A stretch of 64,000 nt of DNA from Heloderma charlesbogerti (GCA_026122225.1 JANEZZ010002241.1:848022-912021), one strand, 5' to 3'; counted from the stretch's first letter, positions 1 to 9,148 are shown. The notes: generated from the letters alone by a model not told the origin. Made by a program: numbers and translations.

Positions 1-561
1 GAGACAGGTAAGGTGGTCTGGTACTCCCATCACTTTAAGAATTTGCCACAGTTTGTTGTGATCCACACAATCAAAGGCTTTAGCGTAGTCAATGAAGCAG
101 AAATAGACATTTTTCTGGAATTCTCTTGCTTTCTCCATGATCCAGCGAATGTTGGCAATTTGATCTCTAGTTCCTGTGCCTCTTCGAAACCCAGCTTGTA
201 CTTCCGGTAGTTCTAGGTTCACATACTGCTGAAGCCTAGCTTGTAGGATTTTGAGCATCACCTTGCTGGCATGTGAAATGAGTGCAATTGTGCGGTAGTT
301 TGAACACTCTTTGGTGTTGCCCTTCTTTGGAATTGGAATGTAAACTGACCTTTTCCAGTCTTGCGGCCATTGTTGAGTGTTCCAAATTTGTTGACATATT
401 GAATGCAGCACTTTAACAGCATAATCTTTTAGGATTTTAAATAGCTCAGCTGGAATACTGTCATCTCCGCTTGCTTTGTTGTTACTAATGCTTCCTAAGG
501 CCCACTTGACTTCACTCTCTAAGATGTCTGGCTCAAGTTCAGTGACCGCACTATCATGGCT
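1..561 (-). mobile_element. BovB (RTE) LINE fragment, middle of ORF, antisense
   Basis: The segment matches the longer BovB copy at 16217-19450 almost base for base: position 1 here equals about 17199 there, and the match stops at the bases reading catggcta near 561. Read on the minus strand it encodes the central part of the BovB protein, including the FIDYAKAFD region of the reverse transcriptase and the linker before it. The frame is broken; for example the minus-strand codons near 212 read as a stop where the full copy has arginine. The 3' part lies off the left edge of the window. The right limit looks like a 5' truncation, joined directly to a palindromic GC-rich sequence that belongs to the element at 562-1831. 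Confidence 0.93.
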
Positions 562-700
562 AGCCGCCGCCATTTGCGTAGGGATGTCAGAGAATTCTGC
601 CATGGATCTCGGTGAGGCCGAATGCCAGTGCATTCGGCCCCCCGAAATCCGTGGCAGAACGAAGCCCCCCCCAACCCATGAAAGGCGTGCAAAACGGAGC

Positions 701-709
701 ACTTACCTG
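701..709 (-). promoter_or_regulatory. Outward-facing 5' splice-site consensus in left end of element A
   Basis: The minus strand reads CAG|GTAAGT, an exact match to the vertebrate donor consensus, 122 bp inside the left terminus and pointing out of the element. Whether it is used is unknown. Confidence 0.45.
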
Positions 710-729
710 CTGCCGTCTGCACTGACTTG

Positions 730-1254
730 CGAATGGTGGCCGCCCTGCGGCCGCCATTCACTTCTTCATCATAGCCGTGATAGGCTACGTAAATACTTAC
801 ATAGCCTATCACAGCTAATGTAGGGATGTCTTTTGCATCCCTGCAGAGGCCATGATAGGCTACGTAAGTATTTACGTAGCCTATCACGGCAAGCCAAAAA
901 AAAACAACACAGTGTACGCAAATGGTGGCGGCTATGGCGGCCGCCATTTGCGTTCCCTTTTTTTCGCTGTTTTAGCCTACCTAAATATTTACGTAAGCTA
1001 TTACGGCAAAAAAAAGGGGAACGCAAATAGCGTAGTTGGCGCTATTTGCGTTCCTTTTTTTTCGCCGTAATAGCTTACGTAAATATTTACGTAGGCTAAA
1101 ACGGTGGGGGGAAAAGGAACGCAAATGGTGCCCACTACGCTATTTGCGTTCCCCTTTTTTTCACCATAATAGCTTACATAAATATTTACGTAGGCTAAAA
1201 CAGCGAAAAAAAGGGAACGCAAATGGCGGCCGCCATAGCTGCCACCATTTGCAT
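730..1254. repeat. Array of alternating AT- and GC-centred palindromes, about 50 bp apart
   Basis: AT palindromes carry arms such as GATAGGCTACGTAAAT or AGCTTACGTAAAT with centres near 795, 870, 986, 1085 and 1184. GC palindromes carry arms ACGCAAATGGCGGC or ACGCAAATAGCG with centres near 935, 1036, 1134 and 1236. From 935 onward the centres alternate every 48-52 bp. Runs of T and A (tttttttcg / cgaaaaaaa) between them are also inverted, so the tract behaves as one roughly 50-bp monomer repeated in alternating orientation. It continues in element B at 1466-1656 with the same spacing. Confidence 0.9.
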
Positions 1255-1417
1255 ACGCTGTTGTTTTTTCCTGCAGGCTGCCCAGCGGCCGGATGTTCAG
1301 CTGCAGGCGGCCCTGGCCGGCGGCTCTGCAGAATCTCCGCGGAGCGGAGCCAGCCCAATTAGAATTTTGGGGGGAGGTGCGGAGCGCCTCCCCCCCACCG
1401 CGAATCACCCCGTCAAA

Positions 1418-1426
1418 AAGGTAAGT
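1418..1426 (+). promoter_or_regulatory. Outward-facing 5' splice-site consensus in right end of element A
   Basis: The plus strand reads AAG|GTAAGT, 18 bp inside the right terminus and pointing outward. The same site lies at the equivalent place in element B (1807-1815, CAG|GTAAGA) and, inverted, in element C (5767-5775). Confidence 0.45.
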
Positions 1427-1831
1427 GACTTTCGTACATCCCTACATTTGCATCCGTGTCTTTAGCCGTGATAGGCTACGTGTATATTAACGTAGCCTAT
1501 CACACCAATAGGAAGGAACGCAAATGGCGGCCGCTGTAGCCGCCGCCACTTGCGTCCGTGTCTTTAGCCATGATAGGCTACATATATATTTACGTAGCCT
1601 ATCATGGCTAAAGACATGGACACAAATGGTGGTGGCTACGTCGGCCGCCATTTGCGTCCCTGTGCAGCCTAGCGGCCAGATGTCCGGCTGTGGGTGGCCT
1701 TGGCCGGCGGCTCCGCAGAGTTGCCATGGAGTGGAACTGGCCGGGGAGGATTCCAGGGGGAGGCACGGAGCACCTCCCCCCCACCGCAGATTGCCCGGTA
1801 TGGAGTCAGGTAAGAGTTTCGTACATCTCTA

Positions 1832-3490
1832 GACTTAAATAGAAAACACTGGTACATCCAAGTTTAGACCTTGAGGCAGAGGTCCAGGGCCCCACCTAGC
1901 AGAATGACCAGGAGGATCCCCAAATGTAGCAGAGCTGGCTTGCCATATTTTGAAGTAAGTGGAGTAATACTAGGGATGTATGAAAATTTGGCTTTGTACT
2001 GAAATCTTGACAAATTTTACTGGTTTGGCACTGGTGGATCTCGCTCTATTTCCCCCTGCTGGCATCAACTCAATCTGTAGCAGGTCGATTCAATATGCGG
2101 ATTTTGGTTGGTTTGTTTTTAATGATGGCCATTTGCATAAATGGGATTGTAATGTTTTTTTAAAAAAATAAATAAATTGGGCTCTTGTGTGAATCTGCAT
2201 ATCCACTATGTAGCCCTGCAGAGGCATATTGCCCTCTTGTAAATATCCCTGTCAGTCTCATCCTCTCTACACACTACTTCCTTTAGCCCAGAGAGCCATA
2301 TTCCATACTTGTCAAAGAATTTCATCCTCCACTTTTGCGCTTCTCAAGCAAAACTCCACCCACCCACCCCATTCCTGCATCAGATCACTAAGGGATTTAC
2401 AGGTCAGAGAACATGCTAGCTGTCAGATATACAGAGGAATGTTGGGGAGGAGGAGGGAGAGCCAAAAGCAGCAGTAATTGCCTAGCAGGGCTACATAGTG
2501 GACAGGCAGTGTGCACCTGCACACGACCCCATAACAAAAGAATATATATATTAAAAATTAACGACTCTCTTTGTGCAAATTTAAAGAACCAAGGAAAAAT
2601 TATCCCATTTGCACAAATCACCGGATCTGAAAAATTATTATTTTAAAAAATGATCCCATTTGCGCAAATTCTTGGACCCAAAAGAAAAGAAAGGCTTGCA
2701 AACTATGTCCTCTTGCTCTCATCTTTGGTTTTAAGAGCAGGGGACTGCAGGCACAGATGAAGGAGAATGGTGGTGGCTCGAGCGAGATTGTGGGGAGTGG
2801 CATTTTTACCGATGCAATTGTGTTTAGATCCAGAGTCTAAACTGAGCTAAGAAAGTAGAAAGATATGAAAAAGTGGGTAAGAAGAAAATTGGAAACAAAC
2901 CTAATGCTGGTTAAATTAAAGGAAACATGATAATAGATATATAAAGACAGGATTACCTGGATGTGGAAGGAGCAGAGCAACAGACAAAGAATTAAAACTA
3001 GCAAGACAGTAAAAAGGGGAAAATATATGTTATTTTCATCCCCTTAATATCCACTCTACTTCCTTTCCTCTCTGTTGCTTGGCCTCAGTTATCAATATAT
3101 CACCAGCATACTTCTGCAGTGTTATTTAATACAAGAGCCAGACTGCAGCTCCCTCCCACTGTCTGTTGGACTGCTCACTCATTGCCTCAGGACAATCCTT
3201 TCTGTTTTTCCATATGTTAGAACCTTGAGTTTCAATGACATCTGGCACAGGTAGCTTCCTAACATATGCTCAGGTTGATCTTTGCTTCACTAACCTCTTC
3301 TTTTTCAAATATATGGCCTATTGGAGGAGAGGCATCAAGAATGTGAAGTGAACTTTTGAAAAGCACTTTAAAAACAAGTGCTTTTAGGCACTCATTATGA
3401 AACTTTACATGGCATATCTGCAGCACTATATGAGGATAACTAATTTATTATGATGATTAATATAATGCCATCAATGTGCATGGTGCAGAG
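1832..3490. other. No gene; unassigned, with a hAT-like left end at about 1971
   Basis: TAGGGATGTATG at 1971 looks like another hAT-type terminus, but no matching right end is found, so its extent is unknown. The rest holds oligo-A runs and pyrimidine-rich sequence near 2270-2390. Short frames on both strands show no family resemblance. Confidence 0.5.
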
Positions 3491-3766
3491 CAGGGCCAGC
3501 CTTACTATGAGGTAAAGTGAGATGGTTGCCTCAGGAGACAGATGATGGGAGGTGGCAGCAGGGTGTTAAGAGGATAGAGCTGTGTGCCAGGCAGCCTCCC
3601 CTGAACCCTCCAAGCTAGTCTGCTGCCTTCAGATGTGGTGGTTGATGCTGTCCCATTGCCGATGTTGAAGAAACTACCAGTCCAGTTGGCTTTTGTACAT
3701 GGCATTGTGAAACTGCTTTCACAATTAGATGATCTGCATGATGAACAATGGCACAGCAAGTATGAA
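3491..3766. mobile_element. hAT-like short element (CAGGGCCAGCC family), partial
   Basis: It begins CAGGGCCAGCC and shares segments with the repeats at about 12248-12540 and 61912-62186: a gccttcagatgtggtgg-like block, a ttgccgatgttgaag block and a tccagttgg block. Those copies carry it in the opposite orientation. The right terminus is lost before the BovB fragment. Confidence 0.6.
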
Positions 3767-3774
3767 GTGAATTA

Positions 3775-4296
3775 AGCTATGGCAAACCTAGACAGCATAG
3801 TAAGAAGCAGAGACATCACCTTGCCGACAAAGGTCCGTCTAATCAAAGCTATGGTTTTCCCTGTAGTAATGTATGGCTGTGAGAGCTGGACTATAAGGAA
3901 GGCTGAGCGCCGAAGAATTGATGCTTTTGAACTGTGGTGCTGGAGAAGACTCTTACGAGTCCCCTGGACTGCAAGGAGGTCCAATCAGTCCATCCTAAAG
4001 GAAATCAACCCTGACTGCTCATTGGAAGGACAGAGACTGAAGCTGAAGCTGAAATATTTTGGCCACCTAATGCGAAGAGAAAACTCTCTGGAAAAGACCC
4101 TGATGCTGGGAAAGACTGAGGGCAAAAGGAGAAGGGGACGACAGAGGATGAGATGGCTAGATAGCATCACCGATGCAATGAATATGAACTTGAGCACACT
4201 CCGGGAGAGAGCGCAGGACAGGAAGGCCTGGCGTGCTATGGTCCATGGGGTCACGAAGAGTCGGACACGACTGAACGACTGAACAACAACAACAAA
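3775..4296 (+). mobile_element. BovB LINE 3' fragment, sense
   Basis: A 5'-truncated copy covering the C-terminal part of the BovB protein. The frame at 3779-4282 starts MANLDSIVRSRDITL and ends KSRTRLND, the natural C-terminus, with no internal stop. It has serine (SLEGQ) where the copy at 16217-19450 has a stop. The 3' end is the simple CAACAACAA tail. Without the reverse transcriptase core it is inert. Confidence 0.95.
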
Positions 4297-5589
4297 TTTG
4301 TAAACAGTGACAAACAGTGATGTATTAAGAGGAGGCTTCTTTAAAGGCCTGTTTTGTGCAAGACTTTACAGGGACCTTATACCCACAATTATGGAACTAA
4401 ATAAAATCAGGAGAGATAAGTGTGAAAAAGAATACAGCAAAAGTACATCATAAACTGTCAACATTTCTCCCCTCTTTTTAATCTGCACTTATGGATTTTG
4501 CTGTTTTTGATAATAATTACATTGATTGGCAGTAGATCCTAGACAAGAAAGATTGCTATCAGCATCACCTATTGAACAAAACTTTTAATTTTCTAAGGAA
4601 GCCACTGGGAAGTGAATAGAAGCAATTATCTTAACAGCTACTCCAGTTGCTCAGCTATTCAGTGTCATTTTAAAGGGTTATGTGGTGGCTTTGAATTCCT
4701 AACTGTTTAGGAAAGCACAATCATATTTTCTCCATGTCCTGAGCCCTTGAGATAAGGTGGACTATCAAGCAAAGTAAAGAAATACTTCCAAACTGCTATA
4801 AGCTACCAGAAAGTCATTCACTGTCGCTTATCTATACACTTTACAACAGGCGTTGCAATTCACATGCAGCTGTAGAAGCTGGCTGGCAGACAGAATAATT
4901 GATAAAAAGCAGCCATAATAAGACTCAGTTGTAAAGAAGGGGCAAACAACAGTCTAATTTGGCACAACAACAAAAAGAGTATTCCTCAGTTTTTCCTTAG
5001 TTTGCCATTGTGGTCTGGCAGTCAGAGAAAATTGGGTTCAACTCCTACATTTGCCCTAGATTAGTTGTACGGTCTTTTAGAAGACATTGTTCTCCTCTTC
5101 ACTTTTGCATCGATAAAATAGGTTGGTGAGGAACTTTTCAGATTAAGATTGTTATATAATTGATAAATAGCAGCAATTCTATATCTTACACCATAAGAAT
5201 TTGGGTTTTCCCAATAGCCCAGTCTACATTCTGATGTTTGTCATAAACATAACCTAATAAGAAGCCAGAGTAGCACACATTGGTACCTCTGATGCCCTGG
5301 CAGTCCACATGTTGACGCTCCATGCCAGGGATGCAATACCCATCATGTGAAAACATCTCCCCGGATTGATACGACACTCAGGCAGGGATTCTAGGCAGTC
5401 AGTAGCAGTTAAACCTGCATTGAGCAACAAGTTGCTCAGAGTAGTCAGCTATTATATAATGCCAAAAACAGCCCTATTGTTTTTTCAGGATGCCTGATCA
5501 TGAAAGCCGCAGTAGACCTTCCAACCACCTATTGCAGAGGTGCTGTAGAGCAGTAAAGATAAAGCTAGAATTTCCCTCTCTCTGGAAGA
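4297..5589. other. No gene; mostly unassigned
   Basis: About 5019-5130 resembles a MIR/CORE-type SINE (a cagtcagagaaaattgggttcaa block and gataaaataggttggtgagg), at low confidence. Otherwise I see only short frames and no recognisable repeat. Confidence 0.4.
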
Positions 5590-5766
5590 ATATCTAACAC
5601 GATGGCTCTAAACCTTGGGGGTGGGGTGAAAACTGTAGGCCTCAGCCACAGAGCAAATGCGCCAAGCCTTACCAATTCACATGAAAAGGTGACAGCGGTG
5701 CTGTTGTATAGGTAGAGGGAATGACTGCAGAATCAGCAGGCCTCAAACTAGGGGTGCACGAAAGTC

Positions 5767-5775
5767 ACTTACCTG
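5767..5775 (-). promoter_or_regulatory. Outward-facing 5' splice-site consensus, left end of element C
   Basis: The minus strand reads CAG|GTAAGT, 18 bp inside the terminus, exactly the spacing of the site in element A's homologous end. Confidence 0.45.
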
Positions 5776-5981
5776 GTCTCGCAGCTTTTCACGGTGGGGG
5801 GGAGGCACTTCGCTGCTCCCCCCACGAAGTTCAGGCTGGGGGGGGAGGCTTCCTGCCTCGCCCGGCCAAAATTCAGGCCTGGGGGGAGGCTTCCCGCCTT
5901 GCCCGGCCGAAATTCAGGCCGGGGAGGAGGCGCCTCGCCTCGCCCGGCCGCGAAATTAAAAGTTAAAAAAAAAAAAAACGC

Positions 5982-6314
5982 TCCCGTGATAGGCTACGTA
6001 AATCGTCACGTAGCCTATCATGGGTGACTTTAAAAAAAAAAAAACTCGTACGCAAATGGCGGCCCCCATAGGGAGCTGCCATTCGCGTTCCTTATTTGGT
6101 CGCCGTAGTCTACGTAATCTTTACGTAGACTACAGCGACCAAATAAGGAACGGGAATGGCGGCTCCGTATGGGGGCCGCCATTATCCGTATGCACTTTTG
6201 TTTTTTTTTTTAAGTCACCCGTGATAGGCTACGTGACGATTGACGTAGCCTATCACAGCTGACTTTGCAAATCTAGCCGTGATAGGCTACGTTAATCATC
6301 ACGTAGCCTATCAC
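5982..6314. repeat. Palindrome chain of element C
   Basis: Centres lie near 6004 (AT), 6069 (GC), 6119 (AT), 6169 (GC), 6238 (AT) and 6297 (AT). The section 5982-6267 is itself an imperfect inverted repeat about 6120, with A-run and T-run arms (6031-6044, 6199-6211). AT arms share GATAGGCTACGT with the arrays in A and B; the GC arms share CGCAAATGGCGGC. Confidence 0.88.
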
Positions 6315-6448
6315 GGGGGCGTTTTTTTTTTTTCTTTTATTGCAATGGCGGCAGCGGCAGCCGGTCGAAAGATCGGCTGCCGCCCCCACCCAGGACGAAC
6401 ACCCGCCGAACCGCTGGCCGGACCCGCCGCCGGGAGGGACATTCGGCA

Positions 6449-6457
6449 AAGGTAAGT
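6449..6457 (+). promoter_or_regulatory. Outward-facing 5' splice-site consensus, right end of element C
   Basis: The plus strand reads AAG|GTAAGT, 127 bp inside the terminus, against 122 bp in element A's homologous end. Confidence 0.45.
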
Positions 6458-8167
6458 CCCGTCCCGGGGGGGGTGCGGGGGCGGGGGGGTGCGGAGAATT
6501 TCTCCCCAAAACTTGTTCAGGGGGCCGAACACGTTGGCGCTCGGCCCCCCCGAAGTTTCGGGGAGAAATTCTCCGCCATCCCTAGTCAATACCCAGCAAC
6601 CAGACATAGCTTCTGGCCAATGCTTTCATACAAACAATCCCTGGATGAGCTGCATGCAGTGTGGTCAAGATGGTTTGACAACCTTTACCTGGAATAACAA
6701 CATAGTTTCCCCATAGCAGACATCCCTTATGGGCAGACATCTCATGCTGATGGTGTTTGAATGGCTTAAATTCCTCTGGCAGTTCCTCATCTGGCCATCC
6801 CCTCCATACCCAGTTTAAAACATGAGCCAGTACAGGATGTCAAGCAGTCAGCCTAGCAATTTGATCAGCCTGAAGAGGTGGGTCAGGAAGGGCTTCCAGC
6901 ATCAAGACTTCCAGTGGAGGAGGTACAACAAGATCTGGAATTTGAAGTGGTACCTGACTCGATCCATCAGCATTAGTTACTGCCTTTCCTGGTTTGTAGA
7001 ATAATAAATGTATAATCATAAGCATTGAGCAGAATGCTCCAGTGCTGCATGCGAGGTGATAGTATGCAGGGAGAAGGCTTACCAGGATTTCTAAAAGTGG
7101 CTTCTGATCCATGCATATTTCAAAAGCATGGCCACAGAGATAGTTGTGGAACTTTTTGACTCCCACAATAACAGCCAGGGCTTCTCTGTCAATGTGTGCA
7201 AAGTTTCTTTCAGTGGATGACATAAACCTTAAATAATAAGCAATTGGTGCCTCTCTCATCTGGGAATTTGTGGCTTAGCACAGCACCAACCCCGTAAGAA
7301 GAAGCATCAATAGTAAGGATTAGCGGGGGGGGGGGTGTCATCATAATGTACAAGCACAGAATTCGAACTCAACGAGTGTTTGACATTCTGGAAAGCATTC
7401 TCATGCTGGCTGGTCTATTTCCATGGAACCCCTTTTCCCAGCAAGTGATGCAGTGGCTCAGCAATGGTAGCCTTTTGTGGAAGAAACACATGGTAGGGCT
7501 TGAAGTTCCTGCTTTGTTTTTGGAGCAGGTGCATCATGAATTGCACATGTTTTTCCGTCAGTGGGATGAATGCCGGAAGCATCAATACAATAGCCCCAAA
7601 ATGTTATGCTGCAGGTTCCAATTTCACATTTCTCCTTTTTTACATGAATGCCTGATGTGTCACAATGATGTAGGACTTCTTGAAGTCATTCAGCAAGTTC
7701 ATCCTGTGTTGATCCCATGATGCAGAATGCATGATGGACTTGACATCTTTGGAGCAAGGGTCCCAGAAAATATGTGTACAAAGGTGTCTTTGTTAATTAT
7801 GGATACCCCAGACCTCGAATCCACTTTCATTTTGCACTTCCAGCCATTGATTAATAGTGTTGCATATAACACAGAATCATGAGGTTCCTTACCACAGACC
7901 TTCTGAAAGTGATATAGCTTTTGAGTTTCATCACCCTATGGATAATCAACCGCATGAGACACTAGGTGGAGTGATACTTTGCTACAGTTCCCTGGCCTTG
8001 TGCTGACACATTTTGAACAGCAGACTCACTCAAGGTGACCCTTCTTCTTGCAAAACCTGCAGTCAGGATCTTTGAATCTGCACAGAGAGCACTGATGTGG
8101 TCCTCCACAGCCTGAGCAGGAATAGGTAAGCCAGGGCCTATCTGCAGAATTTATAGAGGGTGCATTT

Positions 8168-8580
8168 ATCATAGAATCATAGAATAGTAGGGTTGGAAGG
8201 GTCCTACAAGGCCATCAAGTCCAATCCCCTGCTCAATGCAGGAATCCAAGTCAGAGCATCCCTGACAGATGGCTGCCCAGCCTTGTCTTGAATGCCTCCA
8301 GTGTGGGAGAGCCCACTACCTCCCTAGGTCATTGGTTCCATTGTCGTATTGCTCTAACAGTCAGGAAGTTTGTCCTGATGTTCAGCCGGAATCTGGCTTC
8401 CTGTAACTTGAGCCCATTATTCCATGTCCTGCACTCTGGGATGATCGAGAAGAGATCCTGGCCTTCCTCTCTGTGACAACCTTTCAAATACTTAAAGAGT
8501 GCTATCATATCTTCCCTCAGTCTTCTCTTGTGTTCTGTTGACCTTGCTGCCCAGAATTCTTAGCCTGCTTGCTCTGGGTG
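8168..8580 (-). mobile_element. CR1 LINE 3' end, antisense, inside gypsy
   Basis: Its 3' terminus, a repeated ATCATAGAATCATAGAAT-type octamer, is at the left. The body shows CR1 3' UTR text such as gggttggaagg and cagtcaggaag. Flanks gtgcatttatc and gtggcatttacatc suggest a short target duplication in the gypsy gag region. The sequence encoding the end of CR1 ORF2 ([12 protein letters not shown]) is degraded near 8490. Confidence 0.9.
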
Positions 8581-9148
8581 GCATTTACATCATCTGCATA
8601 TCTCTTGAGTTCTCTACAGTGATGTAGTCTCACTGGCTAATGTCTTTTCTTGACCCGTTGCAAATGTCAAGTTTGGCTCAGACAGGAGGCGTTGTTGTAG
8701 TGCTTCATCATCAACCCCACAGACAAGGCGATCCCCCAACATATCCTCTAGAAAATCCCCAACGTTGCAGTGTTGAGAAAGATGATGCAGTTCTGCAGTT
8801 TAAGTGGCAATGCCTTCTCCAGGTTGCTGCATTAGTTTGTGAAATTTAAATCTCTACACAATAACTGAAGGATTTGGTGAGAAACGTATCTTCAACAATC
8901 CTAAAAGTTCATCAAATGACTTAGTTTTGGGTGAGGCAGGACAGTGAGGGATCTTATTCTGGCAAGTGTCTGTGGCCCACAAACAATTAAGAGCACAGCT
9001 TGCTTTGGTTCAGCATTAGCTATGTTACTTGCTTCAAGATAGAATGAAAGCTGTTCTGCATAAGAATCCCAGGAAGCAGGTTGACTAACATCAAACTCTT
9101 CCATTTGACCAAAAGCAGCCATTTTGATTTTAATTCTCTCTTTAACAC

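Larger units (their letters stand above)
579..1444. mobile_element. Palindrome-core hAT-like non-autonomous element A, complete
   Basis: Termini are TAGGGATG at 579 and CATCCCTA ending at 1444. The flanking 8-mers are CATTTGCG (571-578) and CATTTGCA (1445-1452), a 7/8 target duplication as expected for the hAT superfamily. The left end (579-770) carries an inverted ggccgaatgcc/ggcattcggcc-like stem and resembles, inverted, the right end of element C. The right end (1268-1444) resembles element B's right end and, inverted, element C's left end. Between them lies an array of palindromes centred near 745, 795, 870, 935, 986, 1036, 1085, 1134, 1184 and 1236. No transposase frame is present, so mobility would need a transposase in trans. 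The class assignment rests on termini and target duplication only. Confidence 0.75.
562..1831. mobile_element. Palindrome-core hAT-like element B, left end missing, interrupted by element A
   Basis: This outer copy is made of 562-578 and 1445-1831; element A (579-1444) interrupts it. Joined across A, the flanks read as a continuous GC palindrome arm followed by the same ccgtgtctttagcc spacer seen again at 1555-1567. The right part holds alternating palindromes centred near 1485 (AT), 1537 (GC), 1588 (AT) and 1638 (GC), then a GC-rich end (1660-1831) homologous to 1268-1444. It stops with CATCTCTA, a decayed form of the CATCCCTA terminus. The left end is absent: the BovB fragment joins at 561, so BovB probably inserted here and the rest of B may lie beyond the window. 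No coding capacity is visible; all small frames are products of the repeats. Confidence 0.7.
5749..6584. mobile_element. Palindrome-core hAT-like element C, complete, inverted relative to A
   Basis: Termini are TAGGGGTG at 5749 and CATCCCTA ending at 6584. The left end (TAGGGGTGCACGAAAGTCACTTACC) is the inverse of element A's right end; the right end, with its ggccgaacacgttggcgctcggcc stem (6515-6545), is the inverse of A's left end. Flanks are CCTCAAAC and GTCAATAC, compatible with an 8-bp duplication with one deletion and one change. The insertion splits the gypsy integrase zinc-binding region: sequence encoding HAAHPGIV lies to the right and the EAC-x2-C part to the left. The core is a chain of palindromes with poly-A and poly-T blocks. 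There is no transposase. Confidence 0.78.
5590..9122 (-). pseudogene. Ty3/gypsy (Metaviridae-type) retrotransposon remnant, antisense
   Basis: Order on the minus strand: gag starts with MAAFGQMEEFD at 9122 and has a capsid-like block containing ERLVCGV-type text (DRLVCGVDDEALQQRLL) at about 8670-8740. A zinc knuckle C-x2-C-type block (CRFCKKKGHLE) lies near 8030-8110. A retropepsin-like INGWKCKMKVDS is near 7830-7870. An RT thumb/connection block with GYCIDASGIHP is near 7560-7590. An RNase H start (DASSYGVGAVLSH) is near 7270-7310, then RNFAHIDREALAV. An integrase zinc-binding part (HAAHPGIV) is near 6630-6660, and an EAC-x2-C-like continuation lies left of element C. There are many stops and frameshifts. 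The RT palm with its YxDD motif is missing. No LTRs were identified. CR1 (8168-8580) and element C (5749-6584) inserted later. Confidence 0.85.

Noticed and set aside
519..1408. Overlapping frames on both strands at the start of the window
   Set aside because: All are translations of the palindromic arms in alternating orientation; the same short peptides recur (RLRKYL, YVNIYV), as expected for repeats.
730..1656. CRISPR-like array suggested by regularly spaced repeats
   Set aside because: Units alternate in orientation and spacers are the same sequence; the context is vertebrate transposon DNA.
7346..7720. 124-codon plus-strand frame inside the gypsy region
   Set aside because: It lies opposite the RT thumb and RNase H text of the gypsy element, which explains the sequence; the plus-strand product has no recognisable motif.
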